Origin: Ruminiclostridium cellobioparum DSM 1351 = ATCC 15832
Lineage (GTDB): Bacteria > Bacillota > Clostridia > Acetivibrionales > DSM-1351
Length of the DNA: 55,758 nucleotides
Direction: 5' to 3'
Assembly (NCBI RefSeq): GCF_000621505.1
Contig: NZ_JHYD01000045.1
Span: 1 to 55,758, forward strand
Shown piece by piece: positions 26,443 through 37,000 of this stretch. The notes under the pieces are model-generated. The model worked only from the letters and a program-made list of their open reading frames with translations, searched no databases and had not been told where the DNA came from. A program made the position numbers and the translations under genes. How positions within the stretch are numbered: the first letter of the stretch is position 1; the number at the start of each line of letters is the position of its first letter.

Positions 26443-27474
26443 ATGAACTATTTATTATATTGTGCTTTTGGAGAGACTAAATATATAAATATGGCTGTTT
26501 ATTCCATACTATCTTACATTAATTCTTATGGTAATCCCGGCAAAGAAATAAGCCTCGTAATATTTACCAATAATGTTATCCCTTTTAAAAAGGCATTATC
26601 GGAATACGAAGGGAATATCATATATGAAAAAATATCAGATAGTACATTAGATGACTGGCTTAATGGGACTAATTACATGCCCAGGCTAAAAATTAAATCC
26701 CTGCAGTATTTTTTTGAAAAGTACACTGGGAATGTACTTTTTATAGACTGTGATACCTTCCACATTAAGAATATTGAACATCTTTTCGATAAAATAAATG
26801 ATAATCGTTTTATCTTATTTTCAAAATGTCCCTCAATAAGAGAGTATTTAAAGTTCCTTGGTGAATATTTCAAAAAATATCCAACGGATTTTCCTTTTTC
26901 TCTATATAAGTTGTGTCTCGACTTGGAAAAGACAGGTTTTATAACAGATGGGCAAAAAAAATACTCTATATCTTTATCCTTCTGTGAATATAATTCAGGT
27001 GTGATTGGAATGAATGCTAAATATTTACCTCTTCTTGATGAAGTGCTTAATTTGTCTGATATTATTTATAAAAAATATCACTATTGGTGTGCAGAAGAAT
27101 TTGCATTCTCTTATGTGATAAGCCAAATTCAAGAGATAGTAACCTGCGAAGATTCAATATACCACTACTTCAATGATAAATGGTGTAGATTTATTTTAGC
27201 AGATTTATTCGGATGTAATGATGAAAATGATATAGATGAGTTTGATAAATATTTAAAGCAGAATAACCTTGCATCCTTAAAAGGCAGCATTAATATCAAT
27301 TGTGAGGATTTACCGTTCCTAATACAATTTGTACGTGAATATATACTAAAATTGGGTACTGATATACTACATTTTTTTTATTTCACTGATGATTCTTATC
27401 ATGCATTTGTTGTAAAAAATTTCAAAACATACAAAAAAATTGAGCAACTTATGAAAGCACAATCCCATCTTTAA
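26443..27474 (+). CDS. GT-A-fold glycosyltransferase-like protein
   Basis: A 343-residue protein that looks like a nucleotide-sugar glycosyltransferase of the GT-A fold. It has an N-terminal strand-helix start (MNYLLYCAFGETKYINMAVY), a central DxD motif in VLFIDCDTFHIKN that would bind the metal and sugar nucleotide, and CEYNSGVIGMNAKY and YWCAEEFAFSY as in GT8-like enzymes. The frame opens at 26425, but the ATG at 26443 has GGAGAG five bases upstream. It follows the BtrH-like gene and overlaps the end of the convergent ATPase gene by 26 bases. It could attach a sugar to the peptide product; the acceptor is unknown. Confidence 0.7.
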   Translation: MNYLLYCAFGETKYINMAVYSILSYINSYGNPGKEISLVIFTNNVIPFKKALSEYEGNIIYEKISDSTLDDWLNGTNYMPRLKIKSLQYFFEKYTGNVLFIDCDTFHIKNIEHLFDKINDNRFILFSKCPSIREYLKFLGEYFKKYPTDFPFSLYKLCLDLEKTGFITDGQKKYSISLSFCEYNSGVIGMNAKYLPLLDEVLNLSDIIYKKYHYWCAEEFAFSYVISQIQEIVTCEDSIYHYFNDKWCRFILADLFGCNDENDIDEFDKYLKQNNLASLKGSININCEDLPFLIQFVREYILKLGTDILHFFYFTDDSYHAFVVKNFKTYKKIEQLMKAQSHL

Positions 27475-28129
27475 TTTTTACAATTCTATCTCCGTATTTT
27501 ACAGACTCCATAGAATGTGTAACTTGTATGATAGTTTTTCCCTTTTCTCTATTAATTCTTTGTAAAAGGTTCATAATATCCGTTCCTGTTTTGGAATCCA
27601 GATTTCCAATCGGTTCATCCGCCAATATAATATCCGGACTGTTTATTAATGCTCTTGCGATTGCAACCCTCTGTTGTTCACCTCCGGATAATTCTCTTGG
27701 TTTATGCTTCATTCTGCTTTCGAGACCAACAATGTGTATAATTTCATCCAGTTCCTTTTTGTAAAACTTCTCTCTTTTACCATCCAGTAGTAAGGAAAGC
27801 ATTATATTCTCTTCTACATTTAAATTTGGTATTAAATTATAGAATTGAAATATAAAACCAATATCCTTTCTTCGCATGGAACTTGCTTCCTTATCTTTCA
27901 TACTTGAAATACTCTTGCCTTTTATTTTTATTTGACCTGATGTTGGATTATCAAGCCCACCGATCAAATATAGAAGGGTGCTTTTCCCAGATCCCGATGC
28001 GCCCATAATCGATATAAACTCACCTGAGTATATATTTAAGTTTACATCACAGAGTACTGGTAGCTCTACCTGGCCTAATTTAAATACTTTATGTAATCCA
28101 ATTACTTCAATAGCTTTATCATACGGCAT
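27449..28129 (-). CDS. LolD/MacB-type ABC ATPase
   Basis: A 226-residue ATPase of the MacB/LolD family: GASGSGKSTLL (Walker A), LSGGEQQRVAIARAL (signature) and IILADEPIGNLD (Walker B). In this family the ATPase works with an FtsX-like permease, often plus a membrane-fusion protein. No such permease is in the window, although a membrane-fusion lipoprotein lies three genes upstream. The ATG at 28129 is preferred over the one at 28150 because GGGAGGG lies between them. Last gene of the minus-strand operon. It may power a permease coded elsewhere or be a remnant of a three-part pump. Confidence 0.88.
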   Translation of the reverse strand: MPYDKAIEVIGLHKVFKLGQVELPVLCDVNLNIYSGEFISIMGASGSGKSTLLYLIGGLDNPTSGQIKIKGKSISSMKDKEASSMRRKDIGFIFQFYNLIPNLNVEENIMLSLLLDGKREKFYKKELDEIIHIVGLESRMKHKPRELSGGEQQRVAIARALINSPDIILADEPIGNLDSKTGTDIMNLLQRINREKGKTIIQVTHSMESVKYGDRIVKIKDGIVLS

Positions 28130-28185
28130 GATAATCCCTCCCTTTAACACTACATTTTTTTAAGTTAACTAAAAAATTTTATAAT

Positions 28186-29946
28186 TCAATTCTCTGCAAA
28201 AATTTGGCCAAACTGCTTTTCAAAAAGATTTTCATACAAACCATTTGAATTGATAAGTTCTGCATGACTGCCATATTCAGATACACTGCCCTTTTCAATG
28301 GCATATATAACATCAGCGTTTATAACCGTTGTCAGTCTATGTGCAATAACCAGCACCGTTCTTTCTCTTGCCAAGTTTATTAAAGCTTTCTGTATTGATC
28401 TTTCTGATTCAGAATCCAAAGCAGATGTAGCTTCATCCATTATCAGAATGGGAGCATTTTTAAATAATGCCCTTGCAATAGCTATTCTCTGTTTTTGTCC
28501 TCCGGATAAATTTTTTCCTTTCTCGCTTATAACACTATTATAGCCCTCAGGTTGACTCATAATAAATTCATGAGCATCAGCAGCTTTAGCAGCCTCTGTA
28601 ACCTCTTCTTCTGTTGCATTTACACATCCAATGGAAATGTTATTAAAGATCGTATCATTAAACAAAACAGGATCTTGGGGCACATATGCTATTAGCTTTC
28701 TCAACTGTTTTAAAGAAAAATCATTAATATCTCTACCGCCAATCTTTATACAACCGCTTGATGCTCTATAAAAGCCTAACAATAGCTTTACAATGGTACT
28801 CTTTCCCGAACCACTCTCTCCAATAAGCGCAATTGATTTTCGATTACCTATAACCATATTTAAATTTTTTAGAACTACCGTATCTTTATATGCAAAGTTT
28901 ACATCTATAACTTCGATTGAATAGTCTTGCTGTTCCAGATTATCCTGAATAAAAGTCTCCTGCTGTTCAACTTCCGTTTCTGAATCCAAAATTTCAAAAA
29001 CTCTGTGAACTCCTGCCATTGAACTCTGAATATCTGCAACGAAGCCGCCCATTCTCCTAAACATAGCGTACATATTGCCTTGGAGTGTATACATCGCCAT
29101 AACTGAACCAATATCGATATAGCCCTTAATTAACATAAATACGCCTGCACCTAGCAATCCTGCGGTACTTAGCTGCATAAAAGCTGCATTGATACTGTTT
29201 AGCCATGCATATGTATTACCTATTTTCCTGCACTCTTCTGTTAATATCTCACTTTTCATTACAACTTTGTCATTGACTAATTTTTCAAGTCGAAATATTT
29301 TAGATAAATGTACACTGGAAAGTAAATCAACAACACTTTGAATCATATGACTGTAAAATACTCTGATTTTATCATTTGCCCTTCTCACTGATTTAGAGAA
29401 CAATGTATTAGTGATAGTTACAAGCACACCAAGAATTAACAAAGGAAAACCTATTCTCCAATCGATAGCCATTATACTGAGCATTGCACTCAATCCCAGA
29501 ATAATTGAAAATACCAAGTTGCTAATATGTCCCCAATAAAGTATTTGTATGGTATCAATATCGCCTGTAACTCGTGATATATAATCTCCCGAATGGCTAT
29601 TCTCAAAACTTTTTAGCGGTAATTTCTGTAGTTTACTGAACACTTTTATTCTGATTTCAACCATAGTTTTCCTTACAGAGACTCCGAAAAAATACTTACA
29701 AATAGGTTGCAAAATGAATGCACTCAATGTTGAGACACACACAATGATAACAGCCCTGTTCAAAAGTTCTCCATTCATTTGAGCAGCAGCATTGAACAAG
29801 TCTTTGACTATAAATGCAAAAATAATATTGAAGCATATGGCAATTATAATTTGATCACCAAGTAAAGCCAGTGCATAAATCCAAAACCTCTTTCCAAAAA
29901 ATCGGAAAACTCTCACAAACTCATTTTTCATTAACTTTTTAATCAC
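28186..29946 (-). CDS. ABC exporter half-transporter
   Basis: A 586-residue fusion of six-helix membrane domain and ATPase, the type-I exporter layout of multidrug and peptide exporters. ATPase motifs: GESGSGKSTI, LSGGQKQRIAIARAL and ILIMDEATSALDSESE with the catalytic Glu, and IAHRLTTV. The start is a GTG with AAGGAG upstream. It pairs with the gene just upstream, and the two likely form a heterodimer. It lies in the NRPS operon, so export of the product or self-protection is the natural role (inferred). Confidence 0.92.
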   Translation of the reverse strand: MIKKLMKNEFVRVFRFFGKRFWIYALALLGDQIIIAICFNIIFAFIVKDLFNAAAQMNGELLNRAVIIVCVSTLSAFILQPICKYFFGVSVRKTMVEIRIKVFSKLQKLPLKSFENSHSGDYISRVTGDIDTIQILYWGHISNLVFSIILGLSAMLSIMAIDWRIGFPLLILGVLVTITNTLFSKSVRRANDKIRVFYSHMIQSVVDLLSSVHLSKIFRLEKLVNDKVVMKSEILTEECRKIGNTYAWLNSINAAFMQLSTAGLLGAGVFMLIKGYIDIGSVMAMYTLQGNMYAMFRRMGGFVADIQSSMAGVHRVFEILDSETEVEQQETFIQDNLEQQDYSIEVIDVNFAYKDTVVLKNLNMVIGNRKSIALIGESGSGKSTIVKLLLGFYRASSGCIKIGGRDINDFSLKQLRKLIAYVPQDPVLFNDTIFNNISIGCVNATEEEVTEAAKAADAHEFIMSQPEGYNSVISEKGKNLSGGQKQRIAIARALFKNAPILIMDEATSALDSESERSIQKALINLARERTVLVIAHRLTTVINADVIYAIEKGSVSEYGSHAELINSNGLYENLFEKQFGQIFAEN

Positions 29947-29968
29947 ACAATACTACGCTCCTTAATTC

Positions 29969-31723
29969 TTAATTTATATCTCCAGAAGTCTGAATAGTAT
30001 AAAGATTTTTATAATAGTCACATGTGTTAAGCAGATACTCATGCCTACCACTCCCAATTACTTCTCCGTCCTTTATGACGATAACTTCATCGGTATCATT
30101 TGTTGCTGATAGCCTATGAGAAATTATTACTACAGACTTATCCTCAAGGTAATCCTTCATACTTTCTTGCAGGTCAGCTTCTGTCTTCGAGTCAATGGCA
30201 GATGTCGGCTCATCAAAAAGTATTAATGGTGCTTCCTTCAAAAGTGCTCTAGCTAAAGCAATTCTCTGTTTTTGACCTCCTGATAAGTTTGTGCTATTCT
30301 CACTAACAATGGTATTATATGCCTCTGGAAATTGCACAATGAAATCATGTGCATTGGCAGCCTTTGCTGCTTTTATAATTTCGTCATCTGCAGCCCCGCT
30401 TCTTCCCATTGCAATGTTCTCCATTATTGTTACAGGAAATAGATATGTATCTTGAGAAACTATAGCAATATTTTCTCTTAAACAATTCTTACTTATATCA
30501 TTGATATTTTCACCAAACACCTTGATTATCCCCTTTGATGGCTTATAAAACCCACATAGCAGCTTGAAAAGAGTTGTTTTTCCACTTCCACTTGCTCCTG
30601 CAATCACTAACTTCTTTCGTGCAGGCAATTTGAAATTTATATCATTTAGTACAACAACATCATCCTTATAGGAAAATGCTACATTTTCAAATTCCAGAGC
30701 CGTATTGTTATTATTATTCAAAGTCTGAATATTTCCGAGGTTTTCTTCATATGGTTCGTCCAACACCTCAAATATTCGTATTATTGCTCCTTGTGCCGTT
30801 CTTATCATGTTGAATATTCCCCTGATATTATTTATTGAACCTGTCAGGAAAGGCAGCAAATACAAAAATATTACAAAGTCGCCAATAGTTATTTCATTTT
30901 TAAAAGTAAGATATCCACCATAAATATTAACCACCACCATAGGTACTATAATTGTTAAAATATTTAAAGGTGTTATCAGTATGTTTCTCTTTTCAATACG
31001 TTTTCCCCACTGGAAAACATTTGACATAGTTTCGCTAAACTTTTTAATAAATAAGTTTTCAAGCTGAAATGATTTAATAATGTGAATTCCCTCAATAGTC
31101 TCCTGTATTAGAATATTAGCTGACGAGTTCTCCCGGGCTATCATATTTGAATAGTATGGAAATACCTTTGTCAGGAGATTGTTTACAAACAAAGTGAGAG
31201 GAAACATAATTACAGTTGCTAAAAGAAGCTTCCAATTTATTGTAAAATCATAAACTAAAACACCTACAAATATTAGAGGCTCAAAAACGATACTGTTAAC
31301 ATATTCCAGCGACGTCGCAACCGAACCGATATCGTTATTCAATCTGGAATTTAAATCACCTGAATGTTTAGACTCATGGTATGGTATGGATAACTTACCC
31401 ACATGATTAAATACATAATTTCTCAAATCCCGAATAGTATAAATAACAAAACGGTTGTGAGTTAGTGACCTAAAAAAGGATACCGGAATATTTGCAACAA
31501 AAGCTGCAATTAATATATAAAAGTAATCTCCGAAAAAACTTTCAAAATCTTTACTTAATGCGGCATTAGTAAGTCCTTTAAAAGAATATGCAAGCATTAA
31601 TGGAATAGCAAAGCTAATAAGACTACAAATTATATTAAGTGACAGATATATTTTATGATTTTTTATAAAAGGCAGTAACCTCTTGTAAATGTTTACTGCG
31701 CTTATCTTCCCGCTTATATTCAA
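29969..31723 (-). CDS. ABC exporter half-transporter
   Basis: A 584-residue type-I exporter half with membrane domain and ATPase: GASGSGKTTLF, LSGGQKQRIALARAL, LILFDEPTSAIDSKTE with the catalytic Glu, and ISHRLSAT. Both this and its neighbour keep a full set of ATPase residues, so neither carries the degenerate site often seen in heterodimeric exporters. The start appears to be a TTG (MNISGK) behind a weak GAAAGAG. Twenty-two bases separate it from the next gene. Confidence 0.91.
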   Translation of the reverse strand: MNISGKISAVNIYKRLLPFIKNHKIYLSLNIICSLISFAIPLMLAYSFKGLTNAALSKDFESFFGDYFYILIAAFVANIPVSFFRSLTHNRFVIYTIRDLRNYVFNHVGKLSIPYHESKHSGDLNSRLNNDIGSVATSLEYVNSIVFEPLIFVGVLVYDFTINWKLLLATVIMFPLTLFVNNLLTKVFPYYSNMIARENSSANILIQETIEGIHIIKSFQLENLFIKKFSETMSNVFQWGKRIEKRNILITPLNILTIIVPMVVVNIYGGYLTFKNEITIGDFVIFLYLLPFLTGSINNIRGIFNMIRTAQGAIIRIFEVLDEPYEENLGNIQTLNNNNNTALEFENVAFSYKDDVVVLNDINFKLPARKKLVIAGASGSGKTTLFKLLCGFYKPSKGIIKVFGENINDISKNCLRENIAIVSQDTYLFPVTIMENIAMGRSGAADDEIIKAAKAANAHDFIVQFPEAYNTIVSENSTNLSGGQKQRIALARALLKEAPLILFDEPTSAIDSKTEADLQESMKDYLEDKSVVIISHRLSATNDTDEVIVIKDGEVIGSGRHEYLLNTCDYYKNLYTIQTSGDIN

Positions 31724-31743
31724 ATTATCACTCTTTCACTTAT

Positions 31744-32814
31744 TTAATTATTACTTATTTCGACATCTATGCTTAACTGTGGTAATAAAAACCCTCCGCC
31801 ATCAATAAACTCTATTTCCACAGGAAAAACAATCTCACCGTTCTGTGTAAATCCATCACCGGAAATAAATGAAACTTTTCCGCTAAAACTTTTTGATTTA
31901 TCTGCTATTGGTGTTATTTTTACTGGGGCATCCAACTTTACATTTTTGATATCCTCTTCACTAACATCAACTTCAGCAATCAATTGATCTAAGTCTACAA
32001 TGCTGCATATTTTCTTAGTACCGTCAAGCTGATCATTTTCTTTAAAGCCTAATTCGGAAATGCTTCCATTTTCAACATCTGAGATAATCGTTCCATCTTT
32101 TATGTATTCTTCGCTTAATAATGAAATATAACTATCCAAATCTTCCTTCGCCAAACGGGCTTTTTCCTTTAAAACCTCAATATCATTTTCGATCATTTTG
32201 GCGGCTTCTTTATTATCACTATTTTGTTTATCAACCGAACTTTGGGCCTTTGAAATAGAAAGTTTCAGCTTCTCAATATCAATTTTTTTCTGATTAACCG
32301 ACTTTTCAGCCAGTTTATATTCTTGTTGTGAGATACCTCCCATATCCAGCAATTGTTTACTTTCAGTTAATTCTCTTTGAAGTTCAGCGTACTCCTTTTC
32401 CATTGCCTCAAGCTGAATGGACATTTGTTCCATATCATACGGATCTACCTTAATAATTTGCTTTAATTTCTTTAACTGTTCCTCTGATTTTTGCAACTCA
32501 AGGTCTGCTAGCTTATATTGACTCTCTTTCTGGCTTTTCTGTAATTCATACTCCTGCATATTAATAGTAGCTATAGTCTGTCCTTTTTTAACTTTCTGTC
32601 CGTTTTTAATAAGAATCTTTTCAATTTTAGCTGGAAATCCGATATATATATCTCTGCTTTTAAGACACTTTATACTACCAAAAGCTTCAACAGGCGCTTT
32701 GCTATAGTTATCATAAGCAACCACATTTTTTACGGGCTCCTTTGAAGTGTTGCTGCAAGATGCCAATAGCGCTGATATAATCAATAACGTAGATATGATA
32801 ATACCCTTTCTCAT
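31744..32814 (-). CDS. HlyD/RND-type membrane-fusion lipoprotein
   Basis: A 356-residue periplasmic-adaptor-like lipoprotein. The signal peptide ends in LLASC with Cys20 as the lipid anchor. A split biotinyl-lipoyl domain (IGFPAKIEKILIKNGQKVKK) flanks a long coiled-coil hairpin of about 150 residues (ELQKSQKESQYKLADLELQK onward), then beta-barrel domains (KLDAPVKITPIADKSKSFSG). The ATG at 32814 is chosen for the GAGGGGG before it. In Gram-positive bacteria such proteins work with MacB/LolD-type ATPase-permease pumps, which fits the ATPase at the end of the operon. Confidence 0.88.
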   Translation of the reverse strand: MRKGIIISTLLIISALLASCSNTSKEPVKNVVAYDNYSKAPVEAFGSIKCLKSRDIYIGFPAKIEKILIKNGQKVKKGQTIATINMQEYELQKSQKESQYKLADLELQKSEEQLKKLKQIIKVDPYDMEQMSIQLEAMEKEYAELQRELTESKQLLDMGGISQQEYKLAEKSVNQKKIDIEKLKLSISKAQSSVDKQNSDNKEAAKMIENDIEVLKEKARLAKEDLDSYISLLSEEYIKDGTIISDVENGSISELGFKENDQLDGTKKICSIVDLDQLIAEVDVSEEDIKNVKLDAPVKITPIADKSKSFSGKVSFISGDGFTQNGEIVFPVEIEFIDGGGFLLPQLSIDVEISNN

Positions 32815-32928
32815 AATCCATTCCCCCTCATATATTGTATTAAACATTAATATATTCCGTCAAGCAAATTCATCCTTTTCTTCCATTTACATGCAACAAA
32901 GCCGTTGCCACAGGTTAAGAAAAATAGT

Positions 32929-34005
32929 TTATAAAATCCTGCTTTTCATATATTCATAGAGAATGTCTCGGACAGCAGATAAAATTGAAATATCTAATTT
33001 TTCAGCTTCCATCAGTTTACATCTCACTAATTCTAAATATTTTATATCCTGTGTATACCAGTACTTTATCGACAATTGATGCATCTGTTCAAGCAATGTA
33101 CCTAATGCTTCGGTGCTGTCTATTACATCTTTGGAAATTGAAACATATCCATTTTCATCAAGATATTTCCAAATAGACACAAGTCTTGATTTATTTTCAG
33201 CCAGTGCTTTCAAGGCTCCTTCGATCGGGTCCATTCTTTCCAAGGATAAAGTGGCTAAGTCGCCTGTCATTTTCAATAGAATATTGTATAAATCTTCATA
33301 GTAACTTTTATAAATAGAAACTCCGAATCTCCTTACTCCCGAACAAAAAATATCACCTTCTGTTTCAGGAACTAAGACTTCTCCTCCCCTCAAGCATTTT
33401 GTTATTGATGCATATATAACTTCAAGCCGTGGCTGCCTGTCGAAACTGTCTATTAAGTAAAAAACCGTTGCAGGTAAATGCAACCTATATAAATCAATGT
33501 ATTCGTCTATATTTTCAGACATAGTACTTAATGAGCTTTGAAAAGCAACTTCAAGTTGATTGTATTTGATGACATGTTCGGCCCAATATTTGTTGTTAAT
33601 ACTAAATCCCACGAAACAAAACTCCATTGACTCATTGTCGTAACCATAAATCAGTATATTATGCAGCCGATGCTTGCCTAAATATTCTTTGCTTCCTTCA
33701 ACATAGTAGTAATCACATAAAAGAACAACATAACCATTATTGTCAATTTCCTGAATTATTTTTTCAACTATATTTGTTTTATCGATTATATTTTTGCATG
33801 TTATAATTTCATCATAATTACAAAGAGCCTCCAGTGAATCCACCTGACTGTACCCAAAAAAGTAATTCTCATCAACCACACAATAAATGAATCTTTCAAT
33901 GAACCAAGGAATATATTTCGGTGATGACAATATTGCAGCAAGCCTGGTAAATGTCCAACATTCCGTTGTAAGCTTCGTATTTAAAGTCACAGGTAATTTC
34001 TTCAT
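32929..34005 (-). CDS. BtrH-like papain-fold protein, NRPS-associated
   Basis: A 358-residue cytosolic protein directly downstream of the PKS/NRPS gene and related to the one at 25226-26218. Conserved parts: TTECWTFTRLAAIL (candidate nucleophile Cys near residue 17), PWFIERFI, YVVLLCDYYYV, and HNILIYGYD with the candidate catalytic His, then a helical C-terminal half of about 180 residues. The layout fits a C39/BtrH-type papain fold, in which known members move acyl chains from carrier proteins. As no thioesterase is seen, this is a candidate for chain release or acyl transfer. That is inference. The family link rests on my reading of motifs. GGAGGAGAG precedes the ATG. Confidence 0.65.
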   Translation of the reverse strand: MKKLPVTLNTKLTTECWTFTRLAAILSSPKYIPWFIERFIYCVVDENYFFGYSQVDSLEALCNYDEIITCKNIIDKTNIVEKIIQEIDNNGYVVLLCDYYYVEGSKEYLGKHRLHNILIYGYDNESMEFCFVGFSINNKYWAEHVIKYNQLEVAFQSSLSTMSENIDEYIDLYRLHLPATVFYLIDSFDRQPRLEVIYASITKCLRGGEVLVPETEGDIFCSGVRRFGVSIYKSYYEDLYNILLKMTGDLATLSLERMDPIEGALKALAENKSRLVSIWKYLDENGYVSISKDVIDSTEALGTLLEQMHQLSIKYWYTQDIKYLELVRCKLMEAEKLDISILSAVRDILYEYMKSRIL

Positions 34006-34073
34006 TACAACGTCTCTCCTCCTCTATTCAAACTGATATACTTAAAAACCAATTTTAATTCCTATGTTCTGCT

Positions 34074-37000
34074 TCAGGAAAAAGCAAAATCAATCTCTTC
34101 TTTTATTGATCGATCTTCCTTTTCAACAGTGTAAACATTATTAAACTTAATATCTATTATTCTTATCTCCTTGTTATCCAGCAAAGCATTTAGAACTTCG
34201 CAAAAATTATTACTGATACTTTCGATTGTTTCTTTCTTAAACAAGTTGGTATTATATTCAAACCGACCTTCAATTGTATCATTCAAGTCTATGCAAAAAA
34301 GGCTCAGATCAAATTGGCTGGCTCCCTCATTTTCTGGAGGGATAGTCTGATAAATCTGAAACATGGTGTTAAATATCGGATTTCTGCCAAAATCTCTTTC
34401 ATAGTTCAGTTTGGTTACCAATAGATCAAAGGGGTAATTGAAATTATCGTAAGCCTGCAGGTTTTTCATTTTTATATACTCCAATATGTTGACTAAAGTC
34501 ATTTGGTTATCAATCTTCGCTCGGATACAAAATGTATTTATAAACAGACCTACAACGTTTTCTATCTCCTTGCTGTACCTTCCACTCTCAGGTATTCCAA
34601 CTATAATATCCTCGTCAAGGGTTATCTTGTGCATAAGAACAATATAAGCAGACAGCAGAAGTATATGGGGAGTAACCTTTAATTGCCCGCACATTTCTCT
34701 GATCTTTGTAGTATGTTCAGCAGAAATAATAATTTTTACATAACTTCCGTTAAAGGTCATTGACTTCGGACGAGAGTAATCAAAAGGAAGGTTGAGCAGT
34801 GGTAGCACACCAGAAAGTTCATCTTTCCAATAAGAAAGCATCTGTTCAGCTTCGGCACTTTCCAGCCAGATTTCCTGTTTTCTTACCCAGTCAAGATAAG
34901 TTGTACTTAAAGGAATTAATTTGGGCTGCCTATTTTCAACAAGAGAATTATATATTTCGATTATTTCTTCCTGACATATTAATGAACTCCATCCATCTAT
35001 AATAATATGGTGCAAGTTAAAATGTATGCAGAAATGCTGATTTTCAAGCCTATAAATTTTTATCCTTATTAACGGCTTATCTAAATTAAAAATATATTTG
35101 AAATCATCATCAAGCATCTTATCGAGATCATTCCCATTCCCAGAACTGTCTGTAATATCTATGATTTCCATGTCAAGCTTCATATCACTCAGAACTACCT
35201 GTCGGGGAATCCCCTCCCACTCTACAAATATTGTTCTAAGTGCACTGTGTCTTTCTATTAATAGATTTACTGCCATTTTAAATTTTTCTATATCCAGTTC
35301 ATAATCTACATATATATTAAACGGGACATTATACGCTATCATATCAGGATTAACTTTTTGCAGGAACCAAAGTCTTTTTTGGGAGTTTGACAGGTTAAAT
35401 CCTACGGTTTTCTCAAGCTGATAACTTCCTGAATCTTCTGCCGGCTTAATATCCTTTTCTTTTCCAAGTTCCTCTATGTATGAAGTGAAGCCTGTCACTG
35501 TTGGATTATCGAGTAAATCACTTACAAGAACATTCTTACTTAGAATTTCTTTAATTTTGTTTACGATTTTAGTTGCTACAATAGAATCTCCCCCCATTTC
35601 GTAGAAGTCATCATAAACATTAATTTCCTTTAAGCCCATATACTCAGCCCATATTTTCGCAGTGATTTTTTCATTTTCCGAAATATCCTCAGGGTTCTTA
35701 CCGGATATCTCAACTTCATACTCCTTATTAGCAATTACCTCTTTTTGAAGAATGGTATCTGGCTCCTGTCTGACTTTAATATGATCAGATAATTTTATAA
35801 AGCGCTGAGCTTCCCAATAATTTCTGTTCAATTCATAATCCGGCTTACCAATAATTACTCTTGCTTGCCCACTGCTAACTGCTGTATCAAAACAACGGAT
35901 TGCCGTAACGGTATTAAGTGCTTTGAAAATTCCATCGTAGTTTACGCCATAGTTTACAGCCATTCCAACTTGTTTCCATGTAGCCCAATTAATTGATAGT
36001 ACCTTATTCTGTCCAGTTCTATTGGCATATGCTGCATAAGAATCAATATATGAATTGGCAGCAGTATAGTCACTTTGTCCTCCTCCGCTGAAAATTGATG
36101 TAATAGAAGAGAACAAAATAAAGAAGTCGGGGGCATCCTGTCTTGTCAAGTTATCAAGTATCCATGTTCCTAACACCTTCGGAGCCAATACTCCTGCTAT
36201 TTCCTTTTCCTCCTTCCTGATGATAAAGCCTTCTCCTGCAACCCCGGCGCTATGAATTATGCCGTTTATTCTTCCGTACTTTTTCCTCAAATCATTGATT
36301 AACAGTTGCATATCCTCCAGTGAAGACACATCGGCACTAACGTAGAAAATGTTTGCACCCTTACTGGTAAGGTCTTTTATTTCGTTAAGTCTTTTATAAA
36401 TTTCAGCGTTATTTGAACCCGTGCCATTTCCCTGATATTTTGTCAGATCGGATCTGCCGATTAGAGCTATATTAATTAGCGACTTCCGCGCTAAATGCTT
36501 ACAGATTTCAAACCCTATTCCTCCCAGTCCACCAGTTATGAGGTATACACCTTCAGTCTTTATTTCAATTCCATTTTCAGATTCACTGTTGATTTCAAGA
36601 CCACTTTTAATTTCAAGTCGCCTGAATACACACTCATAGCGAATCCCTTCACGGTAGGAAGTTATATACATGTTCCTGTCTGCATAAATCTCACTTATTA
36701 ATTGTTCTACAGATATATTATTCTCATCAATGTCAATACAACTGCATTGAAGATTGGAATACTCGTCCTGGATTGATTTACCGAATCCATACAAAGCAGA
36801 GTTTTCAGGATATATATTTTTTTCGCGCCCCGTAACTTCATTAGCATTTTCCGAAACTAGATGAATCCGGATATCTGTCCTTATTTTATTATTTGACAGA
36901 GCTTTAATGATATAAAAAATACTATACACCCCTTTATCCAGCTTTAGCCTCAAATCCCGGATTGTGCTGACTTCACTGTAAGAATTTGTGATCGACATCA

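Noticed and set aside
28186-31723. Degenerate ATPase site in one exporter half, as in many heterodimers
   Set aside because: Both halves keep the Walker B Glu and an intact LSGGQ, so there is no sign of asymmetry.
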